From Eubacteriaceae bacterium (GTDB lineage: Bacteria; Bacillota; Clostridia; Lachnospirales; Lachnospiraceae), in assembly GCA_902362875.1 (NCBI GenBank), contig CABIYF010000003.1, forward strand, positions 93,032-157,031: DNA of 64,000 bases, written 5' to 3'. A program made the translations under genes and the position numbers. The notes under the pieces were generated by a model, which did not search any database, was not told the DNA's origin, and saw only the letters and a program-made list of their open reading frames with translations. This document shows, piece after piece, positions 9,106 to 18,079 of the stretch. Positions within the stretch are counted from its first letter, which is position 1, and each line of letters opens with the position of its first letter.

Positions 9106-10050
9106 ATGGAACGATATAAAACTTACAGTGGACACTTAAAAGAATTATATGGAGAGAAAGTATACAAGTTACCAGTGAATCTTCCGGTGACTTGTCCGAA
9201 CCGTATGGATGGAGACGGGTGCAGTTTTTGTGGAGGAGTCGGAACAGGATTTGAAGCAATGAATTGCGAGACCTCTGTAAGTGAACAGCTATTAACGACA
9301 AAGGAAAAGATAGCGAAACGTTACAAAGCAAAGAAATTTATTGCTTATTTCCAGAATTACACGAATACATTTCTTCCAGTAAAACAATTAGAGCAATATA
9401 TGACGGAAGCAGCAGAGACTGAAGATATTGTTGGAATTTCAATATCTACAAGACCAGATTGTATCACAAGGGAATATCTTGACTGCATGAAGAAGATTTC
9501 AGATACTTATGGAGTTAAGATATCCATAGAATACGGACTGCAGACAGTGAATTATAAGACACTGGAGAGAATTAACAGAGGACATACGCTGGCAGAATAT
9601 CTGGAAGCAGTATTGATGACAGCTTCATACGGATTTGAAATCTGCACACATATCATTCTGAATCTTCCAGGAGATGATATGAGAGATGTCATAGAAACAG
9701 CAAAGATCCTGTCAGTGCTTCCGGTACAGATCGTAAAATTACATTCTTTGTATGTACCAAAAGGATCAAGACTGTACAAAGAATTTGAGGAAGGAACGGT
9801 AACAATGTGTTCTTCCCAGGAATATCTGGAAAGACTTGTGGCGTTTATCAGTTATGTAAGGAGTGACATGGTGATTGAACGATTGTTCAGCCGTGTACCA
9901 AAAGAAGATGCATCATTTTCAAACTGGGGGATCAGCTGGTGGAAGTTAAAAGACCAGTTTGATGCAATGATGGAAGAGAGGAATCTTACGCAGGGATGTA
10001 AGGCAGATTATCAAAACGGGGCAGCACTCAGGCGATGGAGGATTTGTTAA
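9106..10050 (+). CDS. Radical SAM protein, YhcC/TIGR01212 family
   Basis: A 314-residue protein with the family's cysteine cluster in 'TCPNRMDGDGCSFCGG', then 'FIAYFQNYTNTF', 'ISTRPDC', 'IEYGLQTVN' and 'ICTHIILNLPGD'. This pattern is characteristic of the YhcC group (Elp3-like radical SAM fold). A role in tRNA modification is often suggested for this group, but the substrate is not settled. The ATG lies 1 nt after the preceding stop. The next gene starts directly at its stop. Complete and intact. Confidence 0.88.
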   Translation: MERYKTYSGHLKELYGEKVYKLPVNLPVTCPNRMDGDGCSFCGGVGTGFEAMNCETSVSEQLLTTKEKIAKRYKAKKFIAYFQNYTNTFLPVKQLEQYMTEAAETEDIVGISISTRPDCITREYLDCMKKISDTYGVKISIEYGLQTVNYKTLERINRGHTLAEYLEAVLMTASYGFEICTHIILNLPGDDMRDVIETAKILSVLPVQIVKLHSLYVPKGSRLYKEFEEGTVTMCSSQEYLERLVAFISYVRSDMVIERLFSRVPKEDASFSNWGISWWKLKDQFDAMMEERNLTQGCKADYQNGAALRRWRIC

Positions 10051-11424
10051 ATGGCAAAAAAACGACAACGAAAAATACGCTGGAATATAGGAATGATCAT
10101 ATTTGCGGTAATTTTTGTTTATATCGTGATCAACGTCATTATATTTATGGGCAAGAAGAAACTGAGTGTATATAAAGTTACCGAGGATAAGATCACAAAC
10201 ACATTATCCTTTACAGGAATCGCAGTCAGGGATGAACAATTGCTTGAAACATCCCAGTCCGGCTATATTACATATTATGTAGAAGAAGGAAAACGAATCA
10301 AGAAAGACGGGACTGTTTTTACAGTCGACAAAGACAAGAAAGTTCAGGAGACATTTGCAGAGAAGGTGGAAGAACTTCAGAAGAAGTCAGATGTGATGGA
10401 TGATGACGAAGTTTCCCGCAAGATTAATGAGTATCAGTCAGTATACAGTGATCATAATTTCTCAGAAGTGTATGATCTCAAATACGACCTTAAGAATGCA
10501 ATTTTAAATGTCAACGAAGATGCGATGAAGAAGGTCATTGCGGCAGTGCAGGACAGTATGGGAACAGAAAGTTTTCAGACACAAAAAAGCACGTCAAGCG
10601 GTGTGGTAGAATTCTATTCAGATAATTTTGACGGGAAGAAGGCAGATGAGATCAAGGCATCTGATTTTGACCAGACAACATACCGAAAGAAAAAATATAA
10701 CACAGCGGATAAAGTTAAGAAGAATAAAGTTGTTGCAAGGATCAACAAGAGCGAGAAATGGCAGATTGTGATACCGCTCAAAGAAGAACAGTATAAGATG
10801 CTCAAAGATAAGACAGAAGTATCAGTTCGTTTCCTGCAGGATCAGAATAAAGCGACAGCTTCTGTAGAAACAGTCAAAAAAGGCAAGAATTATTTTGGCT
10901 ATTTAAAATTCAATGATTATGCAGTACGCTATTTGAGTGAACGTTTCCTTGAAATTGATGTGACATTAGACTCCTATAAAGGACTTAAGATTCCAAATAC
11001 AGCGATCGTTAAGAAGAAATTTTATCAGGTTCCCGTCAAATACCTCACAAAAGGGGATAACAGCATGACGGAACAGTTCGCAGTGCGAAGTACTGATAAG
11101 AATGGAGAAGTAACAGTGGAACAAAAAACTTACACCATTTACGGCAGAAGTGAAAGATACTGTTATCTCGATCCTGATGAAGTAGGAGAGAATATTGTGC
11201 TGCAGGCGATGGATTCCAATCAGACATTTCTGATCGAGAAGAAAAAGACACTGCAGGGTGTATATTGTACGAACCGTGGTTATGCAGACTTTAAACCAAT
11301 CGATATTCTGACACAGAAAGATGATTACTCGATCATAGCCAATGATACGAGTCAGGGCATCAGTGCGTATGACTTTATCGTACTGGATGGATCGACGATC
11401 AAGGAGAATCAGATTATTTACTAA
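10051..11424 (+). CDS. HlyD-like membrane-anchored protein of the sepF operon
   Basis: A 457-residue protein with a basic N-terminus, one membrane helix (about 14-33) and an extracytoplasmic region containing a biotinyl/lipoyl-like half ('ESSQSGYITYYVEEGKRIKKDG' region), a short coiled region, and C-terminal beta strands. This resembles HlyD-type efflux adaptors and is commonly annotated so in Lachnospiraceae. No ABC transporter partner is adjacent; instead yggS, sepF, ylmH and divIVA follow. An envelope or division-related role is therefore as plausible as efflux. The function is not established from sequence. The ATG abuts the previous stop. Confidence 0.7.
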   Translation: MAKKRQRKIRWNIGMIIFAVIFVYIVINVIIFMGKKKLSVYKVTEDKITNTLSFTGIAVRDEQLLETSQSGYITYYVEEGKRIKKDGTVFTVDKDKKVQETFAEKVEELQKKSDVMDDDEVSRKINEYQSVYSDHNFSEVYDLKYDLKNAILNVNEDAMKKVIAAVQDSMGTESFQTQKSTSSGVVEFYSDNFDGKKADEIKASDFDQTTYRKKKYNTADKVKKNKVVARINKSEKWQIVIPLKEEQYKMLKDKTEVSVRFLQDQNKATASVETVKKGKNYFGYLKFNDYAVRYLSERFLEIDVTLDSYKGLKIPNTAIVKKKFYQVPVKYLTKGDNSMTEQFAVRSTDKNGEVTVEQKTYTIYGRSERYCYLDPDEVGENIVLQAMDSNQTFLIEKKKTLQGVYCTNRGYADFKPIDILTQKDDYSIIANDTSQGISAYDFIVLDGSTIKENQIIY

Positions 11425-11463
11425 ATGACATTACAAATCAATCAACAGAAAGAAGGAAGAAAT

Positions 11464-12159
11464 ATGCTGATAGAACGTTATAATGAAGTGAAGGAACATG
11501 TCAAAGAAGCCTGTGAACGTGCAGGACGTGATCCGAGAGAGGTTACAGTCATTGCCGTCAGTAAAACAAAGCCATTAGAGATGGTAGAAGAATTAAGAAA
11601 AGAAAAAGTACTGGATTTTGGAGAAAATAAAGTACAGGAGATCAGAGACAAATATGCTAATATCAGCTGGCCGGTAAGATGGCATCTGATCGGACATCTG
11701 CAGACAAACAAGATCAAATACATTGTAGATAAAGTGGCGCTGATCCATTCTGTGGATTCTGTAAAACTGGCACAGGCCATTGATAAAGAAGCAGCAAAAC
11801 ATGATGTCAAAGAAGTTCCAATTCTGATTCAGGTTAATTTTGCACATGAAGATACAAAGTTTGGTCTTGATCCAAAAGATGTAGAAGATGTGATCAAAGA
11901 GGTTTCAAAACTTGAGCATGTAAAGATCAAGGGACTCATGCAGATCGCACCATTTGTCGATGATCCAGAGGATAACCGCCAGTATTTTCGTGCGATGAAG
12001 CAATTATCTGTTGACATCAAGAACAAAAACTTTGATAATGTAGATATGAGTATACTTTCCATGGGTATGACGAATGACTACGAGATCGCGGTAGAAGAGG
12101 GCGCGACAATGGTCAGAGTAGGTACAGCAATATTTGGAGAGCGTAATTATAACATATAG
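11464..12159 (+). CDS. YggS-type pyridoxal-phosphate homeostasis protein
   Basis: A 231-residue single-domain PLP protein of the YggS/YlmE/PLPBP family. The PLP lysine is K34 in 'TVIAVSKTKPLEMV', and 'HLIGHLQTNKIKYI' and 'LSMGMTNDYEIAVEEGATMVRVGTAIFG' are family signatures. It buffers and delivers PLP rather than catalysing a known reaction. The frame is open from 11425, but GAAGGAAG before the ATG at 11464 and the family length place the start there. It precedes sepF, as in many Gram-positives. Confidence 0.93.
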   Translation: MLIERYNEVKEHVKEACERAGRDPREVTVIAVSKTKPLEMVEELRKEKVLDFGENKVQEIRDKYANISWPVRWHLIGHLQTNKIKYIVDKVALIHSVDSVKLAQAIDKEAAKHDVKEVPILIQVNFAHEDTKFGLDPKDVEDVIKEVSKLEHVKIKGLMQIAPFVDDPEDNRQYFRAMKQLSVDIKNKNFDNVDMSILSMGMTNDYEIAVEEGATMVRVGTAIFGERNYNI

Positions 12160-12172
12160 CGGAGGAAGATTG

Positions 12173-12724
12173 ATGAAAGGTACAGTTGACAAATTACTGA
12201 ACTTTATGAAGCTGACAGAAGACGAAGAATACGAAGAAGAGTATGAAGAATACGAAGACGATGAAGAAGAGGAAGAGCCAGAGAAAGTAGGTTTTTCATT
12301 CTTTAAGAAAAAAGAAAAGGAACCGGTGGAAGAATCTGAAGAAGAAGTAAGCCAGCCTTTTGATCATGCATTAAGCAGAGAAGAGAAGAAGAGAAGATTT
12401 ACAAGTACCGGAAGCAAGGTGATATCCATGAATGGACGAGGAGTAGAAGTCTACGTTATCAAACCACAGGATTTTGCAGAAGCACAGACAGCAGCAGATC
12501 TCTTGAAGAAAGGAAGAACTGTTGTGATCAATTTAGAAGGTGTAGAACTTACGGTTGCACAAAGAAGCATCGATTTTATCGGAGGGGCGACTTATGCGAT
12601 CAATGGTTCCCTGCAGGCAGTATCCAACAATATTTTTATCGCAGCACCAGACAGTATTGAAGTCAGTGGAGACCTGAAGAGTGAGATCATGAATGAGAAT
12701 ACGATCTCACCACAGTTGAAGTAA
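12173..12724 (+). CDS. sepF: Cell division protein SepF
   Basis: A 183-residue protein with an N-terminal amphipathic segment (MKGTVDKLLNFMKL), a strongly acidic low-complexity linker (about residues 16-45), and the C-terminal SepF/DUF552 domain (about 85-170: 'YVIKPQDFAEAQTAADLLKKG', 'RSIDFIGGATYAINGSLQAV'). SepF tethers FtsZ to the membrane and shapes the division ring. The frame opens earlier (12134), but GGAGG at 12161-12165 sets the start at ATG 12173. The division-gene cluster around it supports the call. Confidence 0.93.
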   Translation: MKGTVDKLLNFMKLTEDEEYEEEYEEYEDDEEEEEPEKVGFSFFKKKEKEPVEESEEEVSQPFDHALSREEKKRRFTSTGSKVISMNGRGVEVYVIKPQDFAEAQTAADLLKKGRTVVINLEGVELTVAQRSIDFIGGATYAINGSLQAVSNNIFIAAPDSIEVSGDLKSEIMNENTISPQLK

Positions 12725-12726
12725 AC

Positions 12727-13482
12727 ATGAAGGAAGAAGAATTATTAAAGAAACGACTTTTGGAACTGGCAGACAAATCATACAGCCAGAATGTTTACAC
12801 ACATACACATTTTTTAAATGAATACGAGCAGAGCATCTATCAGGATATGAAGAAAGAACTTGATTATGCTCATCCACAGCTTGTCGGAGGCCATGAGCAT
12901 TTTACCAGAGCTGTGGTAATGTTTGGTTCGAGAGATTTATTTGGTTATGAGGGTGAGATTCCATTGGCATGTGCCAGGATCTCACCTGTTTTTGATAAAT
13001 TCGCAGAAACATTAAGCCACAGAGATTATCTTGGGGCATTGATGAACCTTGGGATTGAGCGTCATCTGATCGGAGATATCCTTGTGGATGAGAAATGTGC
13101 TTATATTTTTTGTATGCCGCACATCATGGATTTACTGAAAGAACAGTTAGGACAGGTCAGGCATACAAGAGTATCAGTGGAAGATGTCGTATGGGAAGAA
13201 ACAGGATACGTCCAAAAGTATAAGAAAAAAGAAGGATTTGTGGCATCTATGCGGCTGGATGTTCTGGTGTCACAGGCATATGGACTTTCAAGAACATCAA
13301 GTGATAAGCTGTTAAAAGCCCAGAAAGTATTTCATAATGGAAGACTCTGCATATCAGCAGGACAGAAGATCAAACAGGGCGATATCATATCTGTCAGAGG
13401 ATATGGAAAGTTTCTGGTAGAAGATCTGGGCAAAACATCAAAAAAAGGCCGGCAGTTTCTTACACTGGCGATCTTTCAATAG
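12727..13482 (+). CDS. YlmH-type S4-domain RNA-binding protein
   Basis: A 251-residue protein matching YlmH: an N-terminal domain with 'RDYLGALMNLGIERHLIGDI', and a C-terminal S4 RNA-binding fold (about 180-245: 'RLDVLVSQAYGLSRTSSDKLLKAQKVFHNG', shown here by its R-L-D-V-L-V start and the L-S-R-T-S-S-D-K helix). The family binds ribosomes/RNA and has been linked to rescue of stalled translation in Bacillus. It starts 2 nt after sepF and precedes divIVA, the standard order. Intact. Confidence 0.9.
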   Translation: MKEEELLKKRLLELADKSYSQNVYTHTHFLNEYEQSIYQDMKKELDYAHPQLVGGHEHFTRAVVMFGSRDLFGYEGEIPLACARISPVFDKFAETLSHRDYLGALMNLGIERHLIGDILVDEKCAYIFCMPHIMDLLKEQLGQVRHTRVSVEDVVWEETGYVQKYKKKEGFVASMRLDVLVSQAYGLSRTSSDKLLKAQKVFHNGRLCISAGQKIKQGDIISVRGYGKFLVEDLGKTSKKGRQFLTLAIFQ

Positions 13483-13491
13483 GAGGAATAT

Positions 13492-14076
13492 ATGATTACA
13501 CCAGTTGAAGTGTTAGGAAAAGAACTAAGAAGAGGATTTGGTTATAAAGCAGTTGAGGTAGATGAATTTTTAGAAGATCTTGCGAAAGATTACGAAAAGA
13601 TTTATAAAGAAAACAATGAACTGAGGGAGAAAGTATCTGCACTGACAGAGAATTTAGCCCACTACCGAACGATTGAAGAATCATTAAAAAGAGCATTAGT
13701 TCTTGCAGAAGAAACATCCAAAGAGACAATTGAGAATGCAACACAGAAAGCCCAGACATTAGAAGCCGAAGCATCAAGAAATGCAAAAGAGCTTGTTTCA
13801 CAGGCACAGGCAGAAGCAGATAAGATCAGAACAAGTGCCAAGGAAGATTTCAAAGAAGAAAAAGAAAAGCATGAACAGATGATCAAGAACTATCAGGAGC
13901 TGATCCGAAAGTTAGAAAGTGATTATCAAAGCTATAAAGCAAGAATGAAACAGTTTATCAATGGCCAGATGGATATTTTAAATAACCCTGTATATGAGAT
14001 GGAATTTCAGATCGCAGGAGAGAAAAAAGAGGAGGAGCAGGATAAGGATCATGAACAATTTGGAAAAGAACAGTAA
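13492..14076 (+). CDS. divIVA: Cell-pole/septum protein DivIVA
   Basis: A 194-residue protein with the conserved N-terminal lipid-binding domain ('GYKAVEVDEFLEDLAKDYE') and a long coiled coil (about 30-165). DivIVA senses negative membrane curvature and marks poles and septa. The RBS AGGAGG lies 6 nt before the ATG. Its last 26 bases overlap the chosen start of aroB in another frame. The C-terminal tail is acidic (EKKEEEQDKDHEQ). Together with minE in the same window, the cell carries both topological factors. Confidence 0.93.
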   Translation: MITPVEVLGKELRRGFGYKAVEVDEFLEDLAKDYEKIYKENNELREKVSALTENLAHYRTIEESLKRALVLAEETSKETIENATQKAQTLEAEASRNAKELVSQAQAEADKIRTSAKEDFKEEKEKHEQMIKNYQELIRKLESDYQSYKARMKQFINGQMDILNNPVYEMEFQIAGEKKEEEQDKDHEQFGKEQ

Positions 14077-15145
14077 GATTGAGATTCGAACAGACGGCAG
14101 AAAATCCTATGATATTATTTTAAGAGATTCGTTTGATGATTTACTAAATCAGATGGAATTTCTTGAGATTGAGCATAAGAAAGTATGTATTGTGACAGAA
14201 AGCAATGTAGCTCCATTTTATTTAAGCAAGATGTATGATCTGATTGATTCAAAAGCTTCCAAGACGATCACATTCAGTTTCGAGGCTGGAGAGAAACACA
14301 AGCAGTTAAAGACGATCGAGGCATTGTATGAAGAATTGATCATCAATCATTTTGACCGCCAGGATCTTCTGATTGCTTTGGGCGGTGGTGTTGTTGGTGA
14401 TATGACAGGATATGCAGCAGCGACATATCTTCGAGGAATTGACTTTGTACAGGTTCCAACAACCTTATTATCACAGGTAGACAGCAGCATTGGAGGAAAG
14501 ACAGGAGTCGATTTCCTTCAGTATAAGAATATGGTTGGTGCATTCCATCAGCCAAAGCTTGTATATATCAATACATCAACACTCAAATCTTTGCCAGAGA
14601 GAGAATATTTTTCCGGAATGGGAGAAGTTATCAAACATGGACTGATCAAAGATGTACAGTATTATAACTGGATCAAGGATAACATCAAAGCGATCAAAGA
14701 AAGAGAACACGAAGCTGTAAGAGAGATGATCTATCAAAGCTGTCTGATCAAAGGCGGTGTTGTAGAGCGTGATCCAAAAGAAAAAGGAGAGAGAGCTCTG
14801 CTAAACTTTGGACATACACTCGGACATGCGATCGAGAAATTAAAAGATTTTTCATGGCTTCATGGAGAATGTGTGGCAGCAGGATGCTGTCTGGCAGCGA
14901 AAATATCCCAGATGAAAGGAAATCTTACAGAAGAAGAAGTCAAAGATATCAAAGAATTATTTGCACAGTTTGATATGAGTGAAGATGTCAGTGAGCTTTC
15001 AGTAGAAGATATTATAAGGACAACCAAATCAGACAAGAAAATGGTTGGAGACAAAATTAAATTTGTGCTGCTGCATTCTGTCGGGGAAGCATATATTGAT
15101 ATGAGTGTAACAGACGAAGAGATGGCAAAGGCATTAACGAAATAA
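14051..15145 (+). CDS. aroB: 3-dehydroquinate synthase
   Basis: A 364-residue NAD-dependent enzyme converting DAHP to 3-dehydroquinate, step two of the shikimate pathway. The glycine-rich 'ALGGGVVGDMTGYAAATYLRG', 'VPTTLLSQVDSSIGGKTGVD' region and zinc ligands in 'LNFGHTLGHAIE' and 'HGECVAAG' are all present. The frame is open from 13994, inside divIVA. I choose ATG 14051 because AGGAGG ends about 15 nt upstream and the family length fits. It is carried in a division-gene operon, away from tyrA-aroA at 40283. Confidence 0.93.
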   Translation: MNNLEKNSKIEIRTDGRKSYDIILRDSFDDLLNQMEFLEIEHKKVCIVTESNVAPFYLSKMYDLIDSKASKTITFSFEAGEKHKQLKTIEALYEELIINHFDRQDLLIALGGGVVGDMTGYAAATYLRGIDFVQVPTTLLSQVDSSIGGKTGVDFLQYKNMVGAFHQPKLVYINTSTLKSLPEREYFSGMGEVIKHGLIKDVQYYNWIKDNIKAIKEREHEAVREMIYQSCLIKGGVVERDPKEKGERALLNFGHTLGHAIEKLKDFSWLHGECVAAGCCLAAKISQMKGNLTEEEVKDIKELFAQFDMSEDVSELSVEDIIRTTKSDKKMVGDKIKFVLLHSVGEAYIDMSVTDEEMAKALTK

Positions 15146-15157
15146 CAGGGAAAAAGA

Positions 15158-15667
15158 ATGAAGAAACATATTCAGATATTTAGTCTTATTATCATATTAA
15201 TCCTTGCAGATCAGCTGACCAAGCTGTGGGCATTGGCAGAGTTAAGAGGCAGTGAAGGAATTTCTGTGATAACAGGTATTTTTGAACTGCAGTATCTTGA
15301 GAACCGTGGAGCCGCTTTTGGGATACTTCAGAACCACCAGGTTTTATTTTTGCTGATCACAGTGCTGGCAGCCGTATTGTTAACATATATTTATGCAAGA
15401 ATACCAGATGACAAAAAATATATACCATTAAGAATCTGCTATGTATTACTGATGGCAGGTGCATTTGGCAATATGATCGATCGAGCTTTCAGAGGCTATG
15501 TTGTAGATTTCTTTTATTTTAAACTGATCGATTTTCCGATTTTTAATGTGGCAGATATTTATGTTACAGTTACAATGGTATTACTGATGGGACTGATCTT
15601 GTTTTATTACAAAGAGGAAGACCTTGAATTTTTGAGCAGGAAAGGAAAACATGGACGAAACGATTGA
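15158..15667 (+). CDS. lspA: Lipoprotein signal peptidase (signal peptidase II)
   Basis: A 169-residue membrane protein with four helices and the aspartyl-protease motifs of LspA: 'NRGAAFGIL', 'GAFGNMIDRAFRG' (first catalytic Asp) and 'FNVADIYV' (second catalytic Asp). It cleaves the signal peptide of diacylglyceryl-modified prolipoproteins. It is probably needed for the lipoproteins in this window (8139, 36485). It overlaps the rluD start by 17 bases, the usual lspA-rluD coupling. Confidence 0.96.
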   Translation: MKKHIQIFSLIIILILADQLTKLWALAELRGSEGISVITGIFELQYLENRGAAFGILQNHQVLFLLITVLAAVLLTYIYARIPDDKKYIPLRICYVLLMAGAFGNMIDRAFRGYVVDFFYFKLIDFPIFNVADIYVTVTMVLLMGLILFYYKEEDLEFLSRKGKHGRND

Positions 15668-16568
15668 AATTAAAGTGACAAGTGAGATGGCTGGAAACCG
15701 GCTGGATGTTATATTAGCACAGCAGTGTGAGAGCCTTACAAGAAGTTATATCAATAAATTATGTAAGGAAGAACGTGCAAAGTTAAATGACAAGATTTCC
15801 AAAGGCAATAAAAAATGCAAAGAAGGAGATGTGATCACACTTGTGGTGCCAGAGCCGGAAGAATTGGAAATCCTTCCAGAAGAAATGGATCTTGATATTG
15901 TCTATGAGGATCAGGATGTGATACTGGTGAATAAACCAAAAGACATGGTCGTACATCCGGCGGCAGGACATTACACAGGAACTCTGGTAAATGGATTGAT
16001 GGCACATTGCAAAGATGATCTGTCAGGGATCAATGGAGTCTTGCGCCCGGGAATCGTTCACCGTATTGATAAGGATACGACAGGAATTTTGATCGTATGT
16101 AAGAATGATATGGCACACCAAAGCATTGCCAAGCAATTATATGATCACTCGATCACAAGAAAATATCATGCGATCGTTTATGGAAATATAAAAGAAGAAG
16201 AAGGAACCGTAAACGCTCCGATCGGCCGAAGCTTAAAAGACCGCAAGAAGATGGGAATTGTGATGGATGGAAAACATGCAGTGACACACTATAAAGTTTT
16301 AAAAAGACTGAAGAAAGGATTTACCTACATAGAGTGCCAGCTTGAAACAGGAAGAACCCATCAGATCCGTGTCCATATGGCATCGATCAAGCATCCATTA
16401 CTCGGAGATGATGTGTACGGGCCAAAGAAGTCAAAATATACACTGGAAGGACAGTGTCTCCATGCCAAGGTTTTGGGATTTGTACATCCAAGAACAGGGG
16501 AATATATGGAGTTTGAAGTACCGCTTCCAGAGTATTTTGAAAAACTGCTGAAGAAATTAGATCAATGA
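15651..16568 (+). CDS. rluD: RluD-type large-subunit rRNA pseudouridine synthase
   Basis: A 305-residue RluA-family enzyme with an N-terminal S4 domain (about 15-75) and the catalytic domain whose nucleophilic Asp lies in 'RPGIVHRIDKDTTGILIV'. The motif 'LETGRTHQIRVHMASI' is also diagnostic. The family makes pseudouridines in 23S rRNA; the exact sites cannot be read from sequence. The start overlaps lspA in another frame and the stop overlaps the start region of proC. Confidence 0.93.
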   Translation: MDETIEIKVTSEMAGNRLDVILAQQCESLTRSYINKLCKEERAKLNDKISKGNKKCKEGDVITLVVPEPEELEILPEEMDLDIVYEDQDVILVNKPKDMVVHPAAGHYTGTLVNGLMAHCKDDLSGINGVLRPGIVHRIDKDTTGILIVCKNDMAHQSIAKQLYDHSITRKYHAIVYGNIKEEEGTVNAPIGRSLKDRKKMGIVMDGKHAVTHYKVLKRLKKGFTYIECQLETGRTHQIRVHMASIKHPLLGDDVYGPKKSKYTLEGQCLHAKVLGFVHPRTGEYMEFEVPLPEYFEKLLKKLDQ

Positions 16569-16585
16569 CAGGAGGAGAAGGCACA

Positions 16586-17404
16586 ATGAAACTTGGATTT
16601 ATCGGATGTGGAAACATGGCACAGGCAATGATCACAGGGATTCTCACACAGAATGTTGTAAGTCCGGAGGATCTGATCGTATCCAATCCACATGAAGAAA
16701 AAACAGCAAAATTAAAAGAACAATTTGGAATTTTAACAACAACAGATAATAAAAAGGCAGCAAAAGAATCCGATATTCTTGTATTGTCTGTAAAACCACA
16801 GGTATATCCGGCTGTGATCAAAGAGATCAGAGACGAAGTATCAACAGAGCAGATCATCGTAACGATCGCAGCAGGCGTATCCATGGAAGCAACAGAGCGT
16901 CAGTTTGGAAAAGAAATGAAGATCGTGCGTGTAATGCCAAATACACCAGCACTTGTTGGAGAAGGAATGTCTGGATTATGCTGTAATGAATATGTGACAG
17001 AAGAAGAATTTGATAAAGTCCATCATATCTTTGAAAGTTTTGGAAAAGCAGAAAAGATCACAGAAAATCTGATGGATGCAGTTGTCGGAGTCAGTGGAAG
17101 CGGACCAGCCTATGTTTATATGTTCATTGAAGCAATGGCAGATGCAGGAGTTGCTCAGGGACTTCCAAGAAAACAGGCATACACATTTGCAGCACAGACA
17201 TTACTTGGAAGTGCCAAAATGGTATTAGAGACAGGACAGCATCCGGGAGAATTAAAAGATGCAGTATGCTCACCAGCTGGAACAACGATCGAGGCAGTAA
17301 ATACTCTTGAGAAAAAAGGATTAAGAAGTGCCGTGATCGAAGCAGTCAACGCAGCAGCAAAGAAAAATCATGAGCTTGGCAAACCAAAAAAGAAAGAAAA
17401 ATAA
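16586..17404 (+). CDS. proC: Pyrroline-5-carboxylate reductase
   Basis: A 272-residue enzyme catalysing the last step of proline synthesis with NAD(P)H. It has an N-terminal Rossmann motif (LGFIGCGNMAQAMI), 'VRVMPNTPALVGEG' and the C-terminal 'DAVCSPAGTTIEAV' signature. The frame opens at 16565, but AGGAGG before ATG 16586 decides the start. It is the last gene of the run beginning near 10051; rpsO after it has its own promoter. Confidence 0.95.
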   Translation: MKLGFIGCGNMAQAMITGILTQNVVSPEDLIVSNPHEEKTAKLKEQFGILTTTDNKKAAKESDILVLSVKPQVYPAVIKEIRDEVSTEQIIVTIAAGVSMEATERQFGKEMKIVRVMPNTPALVGEGMSGLCCNEYVTEEEFDKVHHIFESFGKAEKITENLMDAVVGVSGSGPAYVYMFIEAMADAGVAQGLPRKQAYTFAAQTLLGSAKMVLETGQHPGELKDAVCSPAGTTIEAVNTLEKKGLRSAVIEAVNAAAKKNHELGKPKKKEK

Positions 17405-17412
17405 AAAAGTAC

Positions 17413-17442
17413 TTTACAAAGCTGATAAAGTTATGATAGTAT
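17413..17442 (+). promoter_or_regulatory. Sigma-A-type promoter of rpsO
   Basis: TTTACA, an 18-nt spacer and TAGTAT lie just after proC and about 90 nt before the rpsO start. The leader that would result contains the hairpin annotated at 17458-17501. This is motif reading only. Confidence 0.6.
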
Positions 17443-17457
17443 ATAGAAGTTAGTTAA

Positions 17458-17501
17458 CCGATACTCAGATTTGGGCACTCCAACCCTTTCCTGGTATCTG
17501 G
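17458..17501 (+). promoter_or_regulatory. Probable ribosomal protein S15-binding leader of rpsO
   Basis: The arm CCGATAC(T)CAG pairs with CTGGTATC(T)GG, giving a stem of 2+5+3 pairs with one bulged T on each side. The loop contains GGG facing CCC, so a second small stem is possible. It lies in the untranslated leader, 30 nt before rpsO. S15 mRNAs in several bacterial groups carry leader structures that S15 binds to repress its own translation. That this is one is inferred from position and structure. Confidence 0.55.
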
Positions 17502-17531
17502 CGATCAATAGAATTCAAGGAGGAAAACACA

Positions 17532-17798
17532 ATGATTTCATCAGAAAAGAAAGCAGAAATCGTAGCTAAATACGGTAAAGACGCAAAAGACACAGGTTCA
17601 CCAGAGGTTCAGGTAGCAATCTTAACAGCTAGAATCAACGAACTTCAGGACCATTTCAATCAGCATCCTAAAGATCATCATTCAAGAAGAGGGCTTCTTA
17701 AGATGGTTGGTAAGAGACGTAACTTATTAGCTTACTTAAAGAGCAAAGATGTTGAAAGATATCGTGCATTAATCGAAAAATTAGGATTAAGAAAATAA
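17532..17798 (+). CDS. rpsO: 30S ribosomal protein S15
   Basis: An 88-residue protein with the standard S15 helices and motifs '[16 protein letters not shown]', '[12 protein letters not shown]' and '[11 protein letters not shown]'. S15 binds 16S rRNA early in small-subunit assembly. The gene stands alone between its own promoter/leader and a terminator, a common arrangement. RBS AGGAGG lies 8 nt before ATG. Confidence 0.98.
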   Translation: MISSEKKAEIVAKYGKDAKDTGSPEVQVAILTARINELQDHFNQHPKDHHSRRGLLKMVGKRRNLLAYLKSKDVERYRALIEKLGLRK

Positions 17799-17818
17799 TC
17801 TTACAATATGAATTTAAG

Positions 17819-17857
17819 ACCTGTTGTTACAGTCATGTGGCAGCAGGTTTTTTATTT
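17819..17857 (+). terminator. Intrinsic terminator after rpsO
   Basis: ACCTGTTG pairs with CAGCAGGT (one G-U) around a 14-nt loop, followed by six T. It ends the monocistronic rpsO transcript. Confidence 0.75.
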
Positions 17858-17956
17858 CATAGGAAAGTCCTGTCAATCAAAAAAGCCATAATCGCAGAAG
17901 TCTTGAGAAAAGGATAGAAAATTATTGGCCAAAATCAGGAACAAGCAGTTGAATAG

Positions 17957-17985
17957 TTGACTTTATATGAAATATTATCTATAAT
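17957..17985 (+). promoter_or_regulatory. Strong sigma-A promoter of the nucleotidyltransferase gene
   Basis: TTGACT, a 17-nt spacer and a perfect TATAAT lie 95 nt upstream of the gene at 18080. The 5' untranslated region of about 85 nt shows no clear fold. No gene lies between rpsO and this promoter (17858-17956). Confidence 0.8.
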
Positions 17986-18079
17986 AAAATTTATATGTGG
18001 AACGAAATAGAGAGAGATTTCACAAAAGAAAAAACAGGTAACAAAATAAGAAACAGGTGAATAACCGAAGGGGAGATTT

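Noticed and set aside
16387..16884. Minus-strand frame of 165 codons across rluD and proC
   Set aside because: It spans two well-supported genes and has no motif or RBS.
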